The translations under genes and the position numbers were made by a program. 64,000 bases of DNA from positions 165,131 to 229,130 of the forward strand of contig NZ_CABFVD010000003.1 of NCBI RefSeq assembly GCF_902143515.1, read 5' to 3'. Source of the DNA: Hathewaya massiliensis. Its GTDB lineage: Bacteria > Bacillota > Clostridia > Clostridiales > Clostridiaceae. Below the pieces are notes generated by a model that was not told the DNA's origin, made no database searches, and saw only the letters and a program-made list of their open reading frames with translations. Below, piece by piece: positions 9,361 through 17,967 of this stretch (the stretch's first letter is position 1; every line of letters starts with the position of its first letter).

Positions 9361-9693
9361 TTATAGAGTTTCATAGTATTCTTTTATGAAATTTTCTATA
9401 TCATCTAATGCTGCGATTTTATCTGGAGTTATTGTAGCAACTACTTCTCCATCTTTGTATATTTTCATTGTTGGTAATCCTAAAACTCTTTGAGCTATAG
9501 CAAGTCTTCTTGAACCTGAAGTATTTAAGCTAGCGAATTTTATTTTATCGCCATATTTTTCTTCTAAGCCATGAACACCTGGCATAAGTTGTTTACATAT
9601 TTCACATTTGTCTCCCCAGAAATCCACGAATACTGGTTTTTCTGTGTAGTTAGTAACCTCTTGTTCCCAGTTTTCTTTGTTTAATTCTAACAT
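9361..9693 (-). CDS. trxA: Glycine-reductase-linked thioredoxin with CEIC active site
   Basis: A 110-aa thioredoxin-fold protein that should carry electrons from TrxB to GrdA. The fold is intact: FVDFWGD before the active site, a cis-Pro in LGLPTMKIYKDG, and a typical length. The active site reads WGDKCEICKQ, so the redox motif is C-E-I-C with Lys before it, unlike the common WCGPC. Position between trxB and grdE makes its partnership with the grd system clear. GAGGAGGG precedes the ATG. The unusual motif should alter redox potential and partner choice. Confidence 0.92.
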   Translation of the reverse strand: MLELNKENWEQEVTNYTEKPVFVDFWGDKCEICKQLMPGVHGLEEKYGDKIKFASLNTSGSRRLAIAQRVLGLPTMKIYKDGEVVATITPDKIAALDDIENFIKEYYETL

Positions 9694-9778
9694 TTAATAA
9701 CCCTCCTCAATATTTTATACACAATAGCTTCGTGTATACATATATCATTAATTTAATTATTAACGTAAGTAAAGTTTA

Positions 9779-10702
9779 TTATTTATGATTTTCAACATAG
9801 TGCTCAGCTTGAGTAGCTGCAATTGAACCATCAGCACTAGCTGTAATTACCTGTCTTAAAGATTTTTCTCTAACATCACCAGCTGCAAATACTCCTGGTA
9901 TATTAGTATGCATGTCTGCATCTGTTATTATGTCGCCTCTATCAGTCATATCTATAATGCCCTTAAATAATTCAGAGTTTGGATTGTATCCTACGAATAC
10001 GAAGCATCCTTGAACATCTAAAGTGCTTTCTTCTCCTGTTACTCTGTTTTTAAGTTTTAATCCGCCTAAGATTCCACCATCATCTATAGCTTCTTCTGGT
10101 ACTGTGTTCCAGATTACTTTTATTTTTGGATGGTTAAGTACTTTTTCTTGAACAGCTTTGTTTCCTCTAAATTCATCTCTTCTATGAATAACTGTAACGT
10201 TTTCAGCGAATTTAGTTAAGTATAAAGCTTCATCTAATGCTGAGTCTCCCCCACCTATAACTGCAACGTCTAATTCTGTAAAGAAATCAGCATCACATGT
10301 TGCACAGTAAGAAACTCCTTTTCCTCTTAATTCAACTTCATTTTTGAATCCAGCAAGTCTTGGATTTGCTCCAGTTGCTATAATAACTGTTTTTCCTTGG
10401 TATTCTACATTTCTACCTTTAAGTACTTTTATGTCGCCTTCTAATTTAACATCAACTATTTCATCTTTAACAATTTCAGTTCCAAATCTTTCAGCTTGAT
10501 CTTTCATTCTGTTTATTAAAGTAGCTGTATGATCATCAACTGAACCTGGATAGTTTTCTAATTCTTCTGTTGTAGCAGCTTGTCCGCCAAATTTAGCTCT
10601 TTCGATCATTAAAGTCTTCATTCTAGCTCTTCCGCCGTAAAGTGCTGCTGCTAATCCTGCTGGACCACCGCCGATTATAATAGTATCATAAATTTGTGAC
10701 AT
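9779..10702 (-). CDS. trxB: Thioredoxin reductase
   Basis: A 307-aa flavoprotein of the low-Mr thioredoxin reductase family that passes electrons from NADPH or a related donor to the adjacent thioredoxin. It has the FAD-binding GGGPAGLAAALYGGRA motif near residue 10, the redox-active YCATCDADF pair near residues 133-136, the nucleotide-binding GGGDSALDEAL motif near residue 152, and the C-terminal FAAGDVR. A strong AAGGAGGAAATGTC leader precedes the ATG. It lies 13 bases after grdX. Confidence 0.96.
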   Translation of the reverse strand: MSQIYDTIIIGGGPAGLAAALYGGRARMKTLMIERAKFGGQAATTEELENYPGSVDDHTATLINRMKDQAERFGTEIVKDEIVDVKLEGDIKVLKGRNVEYQGKTVIIATGANPRLAGFKNEVELRGKGVSYCATCDADFFTELDVAVIGGGDSALDEALYLTKFAENVTVIHRRDEFRGNKAVQEKVLNHPKIKVIWNTVPEEAIDDGGILGGLKLKNRVTGEESTLDVQGCFVFVGYNPNSELFKGIIDMTDRGDIITDADMHTNIPGVFAAGDVREKSLRQVITASADGSIAATQAEHYVENHK

Positions 10703-10715
10703 GACATTTCCTCCT

Positions 10716-11093
10716 TTAATTCAACGCATGATATATTAAATCATAATCTATAACTTGAAAATCTTTCATTACACTCTCCCCATATATTGGAAGTGGTGAA
10801 ATATTCAGAAATTTTTTTAATGTCATTATGCTGCTTTCAATTATAGATAATGAATCTAAGTCTACACTTTTTAATTTTTCCTTTGAAAGACAAACCGTTC
10901 TATAAGGTGTTTCATTTGGTTTTACACTTCCCATCAGTGGATGGGTTAATAGCTTATGACCAATATGTATTTTATCCCTTACAGCTCTATAAACTTCTTC
11001 CATAGGTCCGTCTATAAATATAACTTCGTACTTTTCGCTAAAATTCTTCTCACTTAAAGGATTATTGGTGATAATAAATAGTTGTTCTACCAC
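10716..11093 (-). CDS. grdX: GrdX, first gene of the glycine reductase operon
   Basis: A 125-aa protein of the GrdX family, found almost only at the head of glycine/sarcosine/betaine reductase operons. It has no known biochemical function. It begins with GTG (11091-11093) after an AGGAGG ribosome binding site 5 bases away and contains a VEQLFIITNNPLSEKNF start and a HKLLTHPLMGSVKPNETPY central segment. No membrane segment or known cofactor motif is visible. Position directly behind the glycine riboswitch shows that it is part of the glycine regulon. Confidence 0.88.
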   Translation of the reverse strand: MVEQLFIITNNPLSEKNFSEKYEVIFIDGPMEEVYRAVRDKIHIGHKLLTHPLMGSVKPNETPYRTVCLSKEKLKSVDLDSLSIIESSIMTLKKFLNISPLPIYGESVMKDFQVIDYDLIYHALN

Positions 11094-11123
11094 TTTGTCC
11101 TCCTAAAATTTTTATAAGTATAT

Positions 11124-11169
11124 TTAAAAAAGACACGACATAAAAAGCTTTAGCCTTTATGCCCTGTCT
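11124..11169 (-). terminator. Riboswitch-controlled terminator before grdX
   Basis: On the minus strand AGACAGGGCATAAA (upper arm) pairs with TTTATGTCGTGTCT, then TTTTTTA follows. The 5' arm overlaps the GACAGGG segment that closes the P1 stem of the second glycine aptamer. Glycine binding should therefore prevent this hairpin and turn transcription on. The hairpin is seen; the switching mechanism is inferred from the known gcvT riboswitch. Confidence 0.85.
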
Positions 11170-11380
11170 TGTTACCTGAGAGAATTACTCCTTCGGTGCT
11201 TTACGCTTTCCAGAGATCTGTCGACCTTCGATACTTTTGCCTGAGAATTTCATATTTATCGGCTAGATAAATACTTGTTCCTTCGGCTATTTTAAAATTT
11301 TAGAAATCACATATAAATTTAATTATTGTGAACTTCTTAAACTTTTAAAATCATCTCTCGAAGATGTCATCCAGCAATAT
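11160..11380 (-). ncRNA. Tandem glycine riboswitch (gcvT type) controlling the grd operon
   Basis: Read on the minus strand, two glycine aptamers are present. The first contains CTTCGAGAGATGA (about 11345-11365), AGCCGAAGGAACAAG and ATTCTCAGGCAAAAG. The second contains CTCTGGAAAGC, GCACCGAAGGAGTAA and TTCTCTCAGGTAACAAGACAGGG. These are the conserved cores of the cooperative glycine riboswitch. The second aptamer is followed at once by an intrinsic terminator and then grdX, so the element should switch on glycine reductase when glycine is abundant. Confidence 0.93.
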
Positions 11381-11552
11381 TTATTTTTTAGATCGTTATT
11401 ACATTATCAATTATAACCTATAAATAATTAAATTTCTATAGTATTTTGAAAATTTCTTATTTAATTTATCTATAGATATATTAAAAAAAACAATAAATTA
11501 ATAAAATTCATTTAATTTTGCAATAATTAAAGTTTAAACAATCTTACTATAA
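11381..11552. other. AT-rich leader region between degV and the glycine riboswitch
   Basis: This non-coding stretch should hold the grd promoter. A TATAAT is present on the minus strand at about 11415-11420 in GGTTATAATTG, but I see no good -35 at the right distance. No gene is visible. Confidence 0.4.
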
Positions 11553-12392
11553 TTAATACTTTTCTATGAAAAATATACCTGCCGCTGTAGTACCTGCATG
11601 CACTCCCACAGTACACCCAACTTCTGATTCAATGTATTTTGTGTCTAATTTATCATATGCAGATTTTATTAATTCTCTAATTTCTTCACTGCCAGAAGTT
11701 AAAAGAATTCTATCTTCCTCTTCATTAATGCCTTTTTCCTCTATATATTTTATAGCATTTTTTACTGCTTTTTTAGTTCCTCTTACTTTTTCTCTAACCT
11801 TCATCTCCCCATTATTGACCTCTAGTATTAATTTTATATTAAGTAAATTTCCAACCATTCCTGCGGTTTTAGATAATCTACCACCTTTAACAAGGTTGTC
11901 CAAAGATCCAAAAACAAGAGAACTTTTCACATGAGGTATTGTTTGCTTTATAGAGTTTTCTATTTCCTTTAAACTAAGACCTTTATCTCTTAGTCTACAG
12001 GCTTTAAGTACCAAAAGCCCTAAGCCTGAAGTTACATTGCAGCTATCAATTACTGCTATATCATCGGTTTCAAGCATGTCTCTTGCCATGCATGCTGATT
12101 GATAAGTTCCACTCATTTTAGATGAAAGATGTATAGAAATAATCTTATACCCTTCATCTAGATACTTTTTATAACACTGCATAAATCTTTGCGGATTTAT
12201 TCCAGCTGTTTTTGGAAAACAATCCGAAGTTTCCATTTTAACTGCTAACTCCGGGAATGTAATATCAATTCCATCTATGTAATCTTTTTCTTCAAACTCT
12301 ACAATTAAGGGTAGAACTTCTACATCTTTTTCCTTTAATAAACTTTCCGGTAAATCTGATGTACTATCAGTAATTACTTTGATTTTTTCCAC
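11553..12392 (-). CDS. DegV family fatty-acid-binding protein
   Basis: A 279-aa DegV protein. The family binds a fatty acid between two domains and serves fatty acid kinase (FakB role), delivering fatty acids for activation by FakA. Visible hallmarks are the N-terminal VITDSTSDLP motif, KTAGINPQRF near residue 61, HLSSKMSGTYQSA near residue 88, and GGRLSKTAG near residue 167. It is followed upstream by trmL with an 11-base gap, so the two are probably cotranscribed. The fatty acid specificity cannot be told from sequence. Confidence 0.9.
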   Translation of the reverse strand: MEKIKVITDSTSDLPESLLKEKDVEVLPLIVEFEEKDYIDGIDITFPELAVKMETSDCFPKTAGINPQRFMQCYKKYLDEGYKIISIHLSSKMSGTYQSACMARDMLETDDIAVIDSCNVTSGLGLLVLKACRLRDKGLSLKEIENSIKQTIPHVKSSLVFGSLDNLVKGGRLSKTAGMVGNLLNIKLILEVNNGEMKVREKVRGTKKAVKNAIKYIEEKGINEEEDRILLTSGSEEIRELIKSAYDKLDTKYIESEVGCTVGVHAGTTAAGIFFIEKY

Positions 12393-12403
12393 AACATTTC
12401 CTC

Positions 12404-12871
12404 CTATTTCATATTAGGGAAATTTATTTGTCTTAATGCCTCATAGGCAATTATAGCTACTGTATTAGATAAGTTAAGTGACCTTGTTGTAGTGTTTATC
12501 ATAGGTACCCTAATGCACCTTTCACTATTTTCCTCTCGTATATAGTCTGGAAAACCTGAAGACTCTCTTCCAAAAACAAGAAAATCTCCTTCTTTAAACT
12601 CTACATCACTATGAAATTTTTCACCCTTTGTTGTACAAAAATAAAAAGTGGATTCTTTATATTTTTCCCTTAGAGCTTCATATGACTCATGAACTTCTAA
12701 TTCTAATTGACTCCAGTAATCTAACCCTGCTCTTTTAACAGCTTTTCCATCAATTTCAAATCCTAAAGGCTTTACTAAATGCAACTTACAATCAGTAAGC
12801 ACACAAGTTCTTCCTATATTCCCAGTATTTTGAGGAATTTCTGGTTGAAATAAAACTATATTAAGATTCAC
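12404..12871 (-). CDS. trmL: tRNA (cytidine/uridine(34)-2'-O)-methyltransferase TrmL
   Basis: A 155-aa SPOUT-family methyltransferase that 2'-O-methylates the wobble base of tRNA-Leu. The family motifs are QPEIPQNTGNIGRTC near the start, FGRESSGFPDYI near residue 98, and RSLNLSNTVAI near residue 133, which forms the knotted AdoMet pocket. Length equals the bacterial norm. GGAGG precedes the ATG. It is transcribed away from gap2 and is probably cotranscribed with degV. Confidence 0.95.
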   Translation of the reverse strand: MNLNIVLFQPEIPQNTGNIGRTCVLTDCKLHLVKPLGFEIDGKAVKRAGLDYWSQLELEVHESYEALREKYKESTFYFCTTKGEKFHSDVEFKEGDFLVFGRESSGFPDYIREENSERCIRVPMINTTTRSLNLSNTVAIIAYEALRQINFPNMK

Positions 12872-13124
12872 TTTTTTTCCTCCTCTTAAGTATCTATAGT
12901 TTAATATGTATGTAACATAAACAATTCTATTTTATACTTTTATATTATAGCATAAATTAAACTATTACATTATGTAATAAGAAAATTATTTAAATTATGT
13001 TTTCAAATTTGCAACTTATTTTTTTACTTTTTTAAAATATGAAGATATTTATTCAATTTGAAAGGTATTCTGAGCTAATCCCCGAATATTAAGTGTAACA
13101 CATATTAAATATTATATAATATTA
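12872..13124. other. Divergent intergenic region between trmL and gap2
   Basis: An AT-rich stretch without an ORF. It must carry the promoter for trmL on the minus strand, but I find no convincing hexamer pair. No repeat or structured RNA was recognised. The gap2 promoter lies just to the right. Confidence 0.4.
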
Positions 13125-13154
13125 TTGACAAATAGTATGGTTTTTTTATATAAA
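13125..13154 (+). promoter_or_regulatory. gap2 promoter
   Basis: A consensus TTGACA (13125-13130) is followed 18 bases later by TATAAA (13149-13154). The predicted start would give a leader of about 60 bases before the gap2 ATG. This suggests a strong, separately controlled promoter. No CggR-type TGGGAC repeat is visible near it. Confidence 0.65.
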
Positions 13155-13222
13155 TAATGTATACAATATATTATTTGTTATATATTATTTAATATAAAGT
13201 AAGATGTATGGGGGGTTACCTA

Positions 13223-14227
13223 ATGAAAATCGGAATTAATGGTTTTGGAAGAATTGGTAGAAGTGTTTTAAGAATCGCTATGGAAAATGGTCGTGAAGAT
13301 GTAGAGATAGTTGCTATAAATGCAAGAGCTAATAGTGAAACACTATGCCACTTATTTAAGTATGATTCATGTTTTGGTAAATTTAATGGAGAAGTTTCAT
13401 ATTCAGAAGATGAATTAATTGTAAATGGAAAAGCTATTAAAATATTAAGAAAACCAAGTCCAAAGGAAATTCTTTGGGGAGAATTAGGGGTAGATATTGT
13501 AATTGAAACTACTGGTAAGTTTAAAACACAAGAAGATTTAATGCCTCACATTGAAAACGGTGCTAAAAAAGTTGTTTTATCAGCACCTGGTAAAAATGTA
13601 GATGCTACCATAGTTTTAGGCGTTAACGAAAATACTTTAGACTTAAATAAACATCAAATAATTTCTAACGCATCTTGTACAACAAACTGTCTAGCACCAG
13701 TTGCTAAGGTTTTAAATGATAAATTTGGTATTGTTAAAGGATTAATGACAACTGTACACTCTTATACTAACGATCAAAATACTTTAGATAAAACTCATAA
13801 AGACTTAAGAAGAGCAAGAGCTGCTGCTGAGTCTATAATTCCTACAACTACTGGTGCTGCAAAAGCAGTTGGAATAGTTATTCCTGAACTTCAAGGTAAA
13901 CTAAATGGATTCTCCTTAAGAGTTCCAACTCCAACAGTATCTATTACTGATCTTGTTTGTGAACTTAAAAAGAATGTTACAGCTGAAGAAGTAAATGCTG
14001 CTTTAAAAGAAGCTTCTGAAGGAGCTATGAAGGGAATATTAGGTTTTTCTATGGAACCTCTTGTTTCTGTAGACTATACTGGTGATGAGAGATCATCTAT
14101 AGTGGACGGGCTTTCAACTATGGTAATTGGAGATAATATGGTTAAAGTTGCTGCTTGGTATGATAACGAATGGGGATACTCTACAAGAGTAGTTGACTTA
14201 GTTCAATATATAATTAAAAACATGTAA
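13223..14227 (+). CDS. Second glyceraldehyde-3-phosphate dehydrogenase, altered cofactor site
   Basis: A 334-aa full-length phosphorylating GAPDH with INGFGRIGR, catalytic SNASCTTNC and WYDNEWGYS motifs. It differs from the first gap at two cofactor positions. The Asp that usually contacts the NAD ribose (IND) is Ala here (AINARAN). The S-loop Leu/Ala-Pro is replaced by Lys-Thr (LDKTHKDLRR). Both changes resemble those in NADP-accepting GAPDHs, so it may supply NADPH or work in the reverse direction; this is inference. The start ATG at 13223 follows a GGGGGG ribosome binding site. It is monocistronic with its own promoter and terminator. Confidence 0.93.
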   Translation: MKIGINGFGRIGRSVLRIAMENGREDVEIVAINARANSETLCHLFKYDSCFGKFNGEVSYSEDELIVNGKAIKILRKPSPKEILWGELGVDIVIETTGKFKTQEDLMPHIENGAKKVVLSAPGKNVDATIVLGVNENTLDLNKHQIISNASCTTNCLAPVAKVLNDKFGIVKGLMTTVHSYTNDQNTLDKTHKDLRRARAAAESIIPTTTGAAKAVGIVIPELQGKLNGFSLRVPTPTVSITDLVCELKKNVTAEEVNAALKEASEGAMKGILGFSMEPLVSVDYTGDERSSIVDGLSTMVIGDNMVKVAAWYDNEWGYSTRVVDLVQYIIKNM

Positions 14228-14273
14228 TTTTCCTTATATAATATGAAGTGTAAATCTATATTATATAAGAATA

Positions 14274-14306
14274 AGAGGGTGCAACTTATAAATTGCACCC
14301 TCTTTT
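14274..14306 (+). terminator. gap2 terminator
   Basis: A hairpin with 12-bp arms (AGAGGGTGCAA...TTGCACCCTCT) is followed by TTTTCTTA, about 50 bases after the gap2 stop. It is a clear intrinsic terminator. Confidence 0.9.
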
Positions 14307-14473
14307 CTTATACTATTAATTTGTATAATCAATTTTTATTAAAGACTGTATTAAAGATTTTTGTCCATACGATGGTTACGTAATCACATATGAACAAGTT
14401 TTAGAATTTCATTATTTCTTTAGTAACTATTATGTTGAAAAGTTTTAATGTTTGAGCATAGCAAATTTTAAAG

Positions 14474-15835
14474 CTACTGCTTTCCCGTACCTTTAACAAC
14501 TACCCCATTTACTGGAGCAATATTAACCTTATGCAGAACTTCTTTTTTAATAAGTTTTTCATTTTCATATGTCTCTCTATATATAGTTGCTTTATGACCT
14601 GAATATGATTTTTTAGTTACATTCTCTGTACCAGATGGTAACTTAGGATCTGTTATTATATTTGTTTTAGCTGGAAGTTCTTCCTTATCCGCTGAATAAA
14701 CCTTATATGTGTATTTTTTCAACTCTTCATTTGAGTACACATTAAAGCCTACAGAAGTACTTGTGGTATACCCTTGAATATATATTGGATAGCTTAAATT
14801 ATTTACAAATTTATAATCAGGTCCTCCCCAACTTACTGTAGCATCTTGTCCTATATCCACATAACTTGATGCTATAGTGTGACTATACCTTTCTGTAGGA
14901 TCTACTTTAGCTCTTATCATAGCATTATATAGTGTGCTTGATGTTTGACATATACCGCCACCTAAATCTTCAACAAATTCATTATTAAAAATAACATTAG
15001 CTTTTTTATATCCTCTCTCTGCAGTTCTTTCTCCTACAACATTATTAAAGCTGAAAGCCTCACCTGGAAGTAATACAACTCCGTTTATAGCCTCAGTAGA
15101 TAATCTTATATTAGTGTACCTTCCATAGTTTCCTGACCTAAAAGTTGTAGAGTATGAACTTATAAGCGAGTTTATTTTACTTAATTGTTCTTTTGTCTTT
15201 TTAGGTTTTACTATTTCAAATGGTGCTTCTATTTTTACAACTCCATTAGTTAATTCTCCATTAACTTTAGATAGAATTTCATTTTTAAGCTTGTCCTCTT
15301 TTACCTTAAAACCATGTACCCCTTCGTGAACAGCAAAGTTTCCACCAGACACCATAGTAATGGTTGCATCTTTTGCATTTTTATTCATGTCGTTTTTAAT
15401 TTGTTTTATAACGTTATCTATATATTCCTTTTTATAATCGAATTTTAATTCTACATTCTTTCTCTTATTTTTCTTAATATCCATGAATTTTTTAAAGTTA
15501 CTTTCATCTTTACCATAGTTCATAGCAGTATTAACTGTTTCATTTATATTGTATTTTGCATCTAGCTTATTATAATCTATAGAGTACTCTTTTCCCTTGG
15601 CACTAATAATAATTTTCTTTTTTAACATTTCATCCTGATATTTTTCTTTTATTAGTTTTTGTGCCTCTTCTTTTGTTTTGCCTCCTAATTTTACATCCCC
15701 AACCATAACACCTGGATATATTAAATTAGACCATTTATTCACTGTAGAATAAACATAAGCTCCAAAAGCACCTCCTAATATAATAAGCAATAAAAGTGTA
15801 CTTATAATAATACCTTTTTTGCTGTTTTTCTTCAT
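14474..15835 (-). CDS. VanW family protein with G5-like tail
   Basis: A 453-aa envelope protein. It has an N-terminal membrane anchor (roughly residues 9-30), a peptidoglycan-binding-like (PG_binding_4) region of about residues 60-210, and a VanW domain about 230-360 with the signature LPGEAFSFNNVVG and GGGICQTSSTLYNA. A short G5-like segment follows near the C-terminus. VanW proteins are often near vancomycin-resistance genes but their role is unknown; in clostridia they are common cell-wall proteins. No van genes are nearby. The ATG at 15835 is preferred because GGGAG is 8 bases upstream; another ATG two codons earlier is too close to it. Confidence 0.88.
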   Translation of the reverse strand: MKKNSKKGIIISTLLLLIILGGAFGAYVYSTVNKWSNLIYPGVMVGDVKLGGKTKEEAQKLIKEKYQDEMLKKKIIISAKGKEYSIDYNKLDAKYNINETVNTAMNYGKDESNFKKFMDIKKNKRKNVELKFDYKKEYIDNVIKQIKNDMNKNAKDATITMVSGGNFAVHEGVHGFKVKEDKLKNEILSKVNGELTNGVVKIEAPFEIVKPKKTKEQLSKINSLISSYSTTFRSGNYGRYTNIRLSTEAINGVVLLPGEAFSFNNVVGERTAERGYKKANVIFNNEFVEDLGGGICQTSSTLYNAMIRAKVDPTERYSHTIASSYVDIGQDATVSWGGPDYKFVNNLSYPIYIQGYTTSTSVGFNVYSNEELKKYTYKVYSADKEELPAKTNIITDPKLPSGTENVTKKSYSGHKATIYRETYENEKLIKKEVLHKVNIAPVNGVVVKGTGKQ

Positions 15836-16007
15836 TATCATAACTCCCTTCTGCCCATATTGCTATTATACTACAAAAGTTTTTCTAATCATATATCCTT
15901 TTGCTTATTTTAGTGTTTTGTTTATTTTGGTTCATTTTTATTTTATTATATGTTAAGATATTTATGTGTTAAATTTTATTTACATTTTAAAATTAAGGGG
16001 TGGTATA

Positions 16008-17048
16008 ATGTCATACGACGTAGAAATATTAAAAAGTTACTTAAAAAACATATTAACAATTCCAAGTCCTTCAGGTTATACAGACGAGGTTATGAGCTAT
16101 GTAAAAAAAGAATTAGATAGTTTAAATGTACCTTATGTTGTTACTAATAAGGGGGCTTTAGTAGCTACATTAAAAGGTGAAGATGACAGTTATCAAAAAA
16201 CCTTTTCTGCTCACGTGGATACCCTAGGTGCTATGGTTAAAACTTTAAAATCTAATGGTAAATTAGGTATAACATCTGTTGGTGGATATATGATGAACTC
16301 TATAGAGAGCGAAAATTGTACAATCCACACTATGGATGGAAAAATTTACAGTGGAACTATTCAAACCATAAAACCTTCTGTTCACATTAGTGGAAATGAA
16401 GCATATGAATTAAAAAGAAGTACAGATAACATGGAAGTTGTTATAGATGAAAAAGTATTTTCTAAAGAAGATGTTGAAAACTTAGGCATAAATGTAGGTG
16501 ACTTTATTTGCTTTGATTCTAGAACTACATTTACTGAAAGTGGATTTGTAAAATCAAGACACTTAGATGATAAAGCTAGTGTTGGTATCTTATTATATAC
16601 TATAAGACACATTGCTAAAAATAACATAAAATTACCTCACACTATAAACTTCTTTATTAGTAACTTTGAAGAAATTGGACACGGTGCTTCAGCTTCTATT
16701 CCTGAAAATACTAAAGAATTTATAGCTGTAGATATGGGCTGTCCTGGACTTGACCAAAACTCAACAGAATATGATGTTTGTATCTGTGCTAAGGATTCAA
16801 CTGGTCCTTACACTGTAGAACTTAGAAATAGATTAGTGGATTTATGTAAAAAAGAAAACATAGGATATAAAATAGATATATATCCTAGCTATGGTTCTGA
16901 TGCTTCAGCTGCTTTAAGAGCTGGATGGGATATAAAAACAGCACTAATCGGAGCTGGTATATTCGCATCTCATGGCTATGAAAGAACTCATATGGATTCT
17001 ATTTTAGCTACTTTAGACCTTGTAGTAAAATATTCAATGGAAAAATAA
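16008..17048 (+). CDS. M42 family metallopeptidase (aminopeptidase)
   Basis: A 346-aa di-metal aminopeptidase of the M42 family (related to glutamyl and deblocking aminopeptidases), probably cytoplasmic. Metal and catalytic motifs are in order: SAHVDTLGAM near residue 65, RHLDDKAS near residue 182, SNFEEIGHGAS near residue 213, and VDMGCPG near residue 240, with a C-terminal His in HGYERTHMDS. The start ATG follows AAGGGGTGGTATA; the frame stays open 14 codons upstream but without a better site. It likely recycles peptides for amino-acid fermentation. Confidence 0.93.
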   Translation: MSYDVEILKSYLKNILTIPSPSGYTDEVMSYVKKELDSLNVPYVVTNKGALVATLKGEDDSYQKTFSAHVDTLGAMVKTLKSNGKLGITSVGGYMMNSIESENCTIHTMDGKIYSGTIQTIKPSVHISGNEAYELKRSTDNMEVVIDEKVFSKEDVENLGINVGDFICFDSRTTFTESGFVKSRHLDDKASVGILLYTIRHIAKNNIKLPHTINFFISNFEEIGHGASASIPENTKEFIAVDMGCPGLDQNSTEYDVCICAKDSTGPYTVELRNRLVDLCKKENIGYKIDIYPSYGSDASAALRAGWDIKTALIGAGIFASHGYERTHMDSILATLDLVVKYSMEK

Positions 17049-17057
17049 TTTATAATG

Positions 17058-17152
17058 GGCTGTTGCACTAATGAATTTACATACACTATATTGATTTGGA
17101 AATTTAAAATTAGAACAATATTGTAGTATTTGCTCTTAATGCAACAGTCCCT
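17058..17152 (+). terminator. Long-stem terminator after the M42 peptidase
   Basis: GGGCTGTTGCA (from 17058) pairs with TGCAACAGTCCC (to 17152) and is followed by TTTATTTTTTT. The intervening segment can form an inner stem (ACACTATATTG with CAATATTGTAGT). It ends the plus-strand gene and faces the minus-strand sleB. Confidence 0.75.
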
Positions 17153-17244
17153 TTATTTTTTTGCAAATAGACCTATAGTATAACTTCAATTATATTTTTT
17201 CTTTTAAATTTATATTTTTTCTTTTTAATTATTTATTTTAAAGC

Positions 17245-17967
17245 CTATTGGCAGAATCTATGTTTTCCTATAATTTTAATTAGAGGTCTTGACCAAATCC
17301 ATTTATTTGTAGTCTTTGCTGGATTAAAATAATATAAGGCTCCTCCTGATGGATCCCATCCATTTAATGCATCTCTAGCAGCATTTATAGATGTTTGCTC
17401 TAATTCTGCATCTATTTGACCATCCACTGTAGCTGTAAAAGCCCCTGGTTGATATATAACTCCTGCTACGCTTGATGGAAATTGAGGGCTTCTAGTTCTA
17501 TTAAGTACAACTGCTCCAACAGCAACTTGCCCTTCATAAGGTTCTCCTCTAGCCTCTCCATTTATAAGTCTAGCCAAAAGCATTAAGTCTGAATTATTAC
17601 TATTATAAGTTCTATAGTTTCCACCAGCACTTTTTTCATTTATTCCTAGTGCATTTAGAGTTGCAGTCCCCACCACTCCATCTACATTCAGCCCATTTTT
17701 TTCTTGAAATTTCTTTACTGCTGTATAGGTTCCATACCCATATATCCCATCAACTGACCCACCATAATATCCCCAATTTTTTAACTTACTTTGAATGGTT
17801 CTTACAGTATCAGAAGTTGAACCATAACTATAAGCTGTCGTTTGAGTTTCTTCGATTACATTCTTATTAAGGTTACTATTTTTAAACACAATTAAAAATG
17901 AAATGTTGATTATTATAACCATAAAAATAAACAATGATTTATTTATTTTCTTCTTATTTCCCTCCAA
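17245..17967 (-). CDS. sleB: SleB-type spore cortex-lytic enzyme
   Basis: A 240-aa cell wall hydrolase. It has an N-terminal membrane/signal segment (about residues 10-30), a PG_binding_1 domain of about 50-112 (TIQSKLKNWGYYGGSVDGIYG), and a SleB hydrolase_2 domain of about 125-240 with ARLINGEARGEPYEGQVAVGAV. SleB is a lytic transglycosylase that degrades spore cortex at germination. Start is a TTG at 17965-17967, 7 bases after AAGGAGGT. The partner ypeB is not adjacent, so it could also be a SleB paralogue used in other wall turnover. Confidence 0.88.
   Translation of the reverse strand: MEGNKKKINKSLFIFMVIIINISFLIVFKNSNLNKNVIEETQTTAYSYGSTSDTVRTIQSKLKNWGYYGGSVDGIYGYGTYTAVKKFQEKNGLNVDGVVGTATLNALGINEKSAGGNYRTYNSNNSDLMLLARLINGEARGEPYEGQVAVGAVVLNRTRSPQFPSSVAGVIYQPGAFTATVDGQIDAELEQTSINAARDALNGWDPSGGALYYFNPAKTTNKWIWSRPLIKIIGKHRFCQ

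Noticed and set aside
14474-15835. Vancomycin resistance locus because of VanW
   Set aside because: VanW-domain proteins are common in clostridia and no vanA/B/H/X/R/S gene is nearby.
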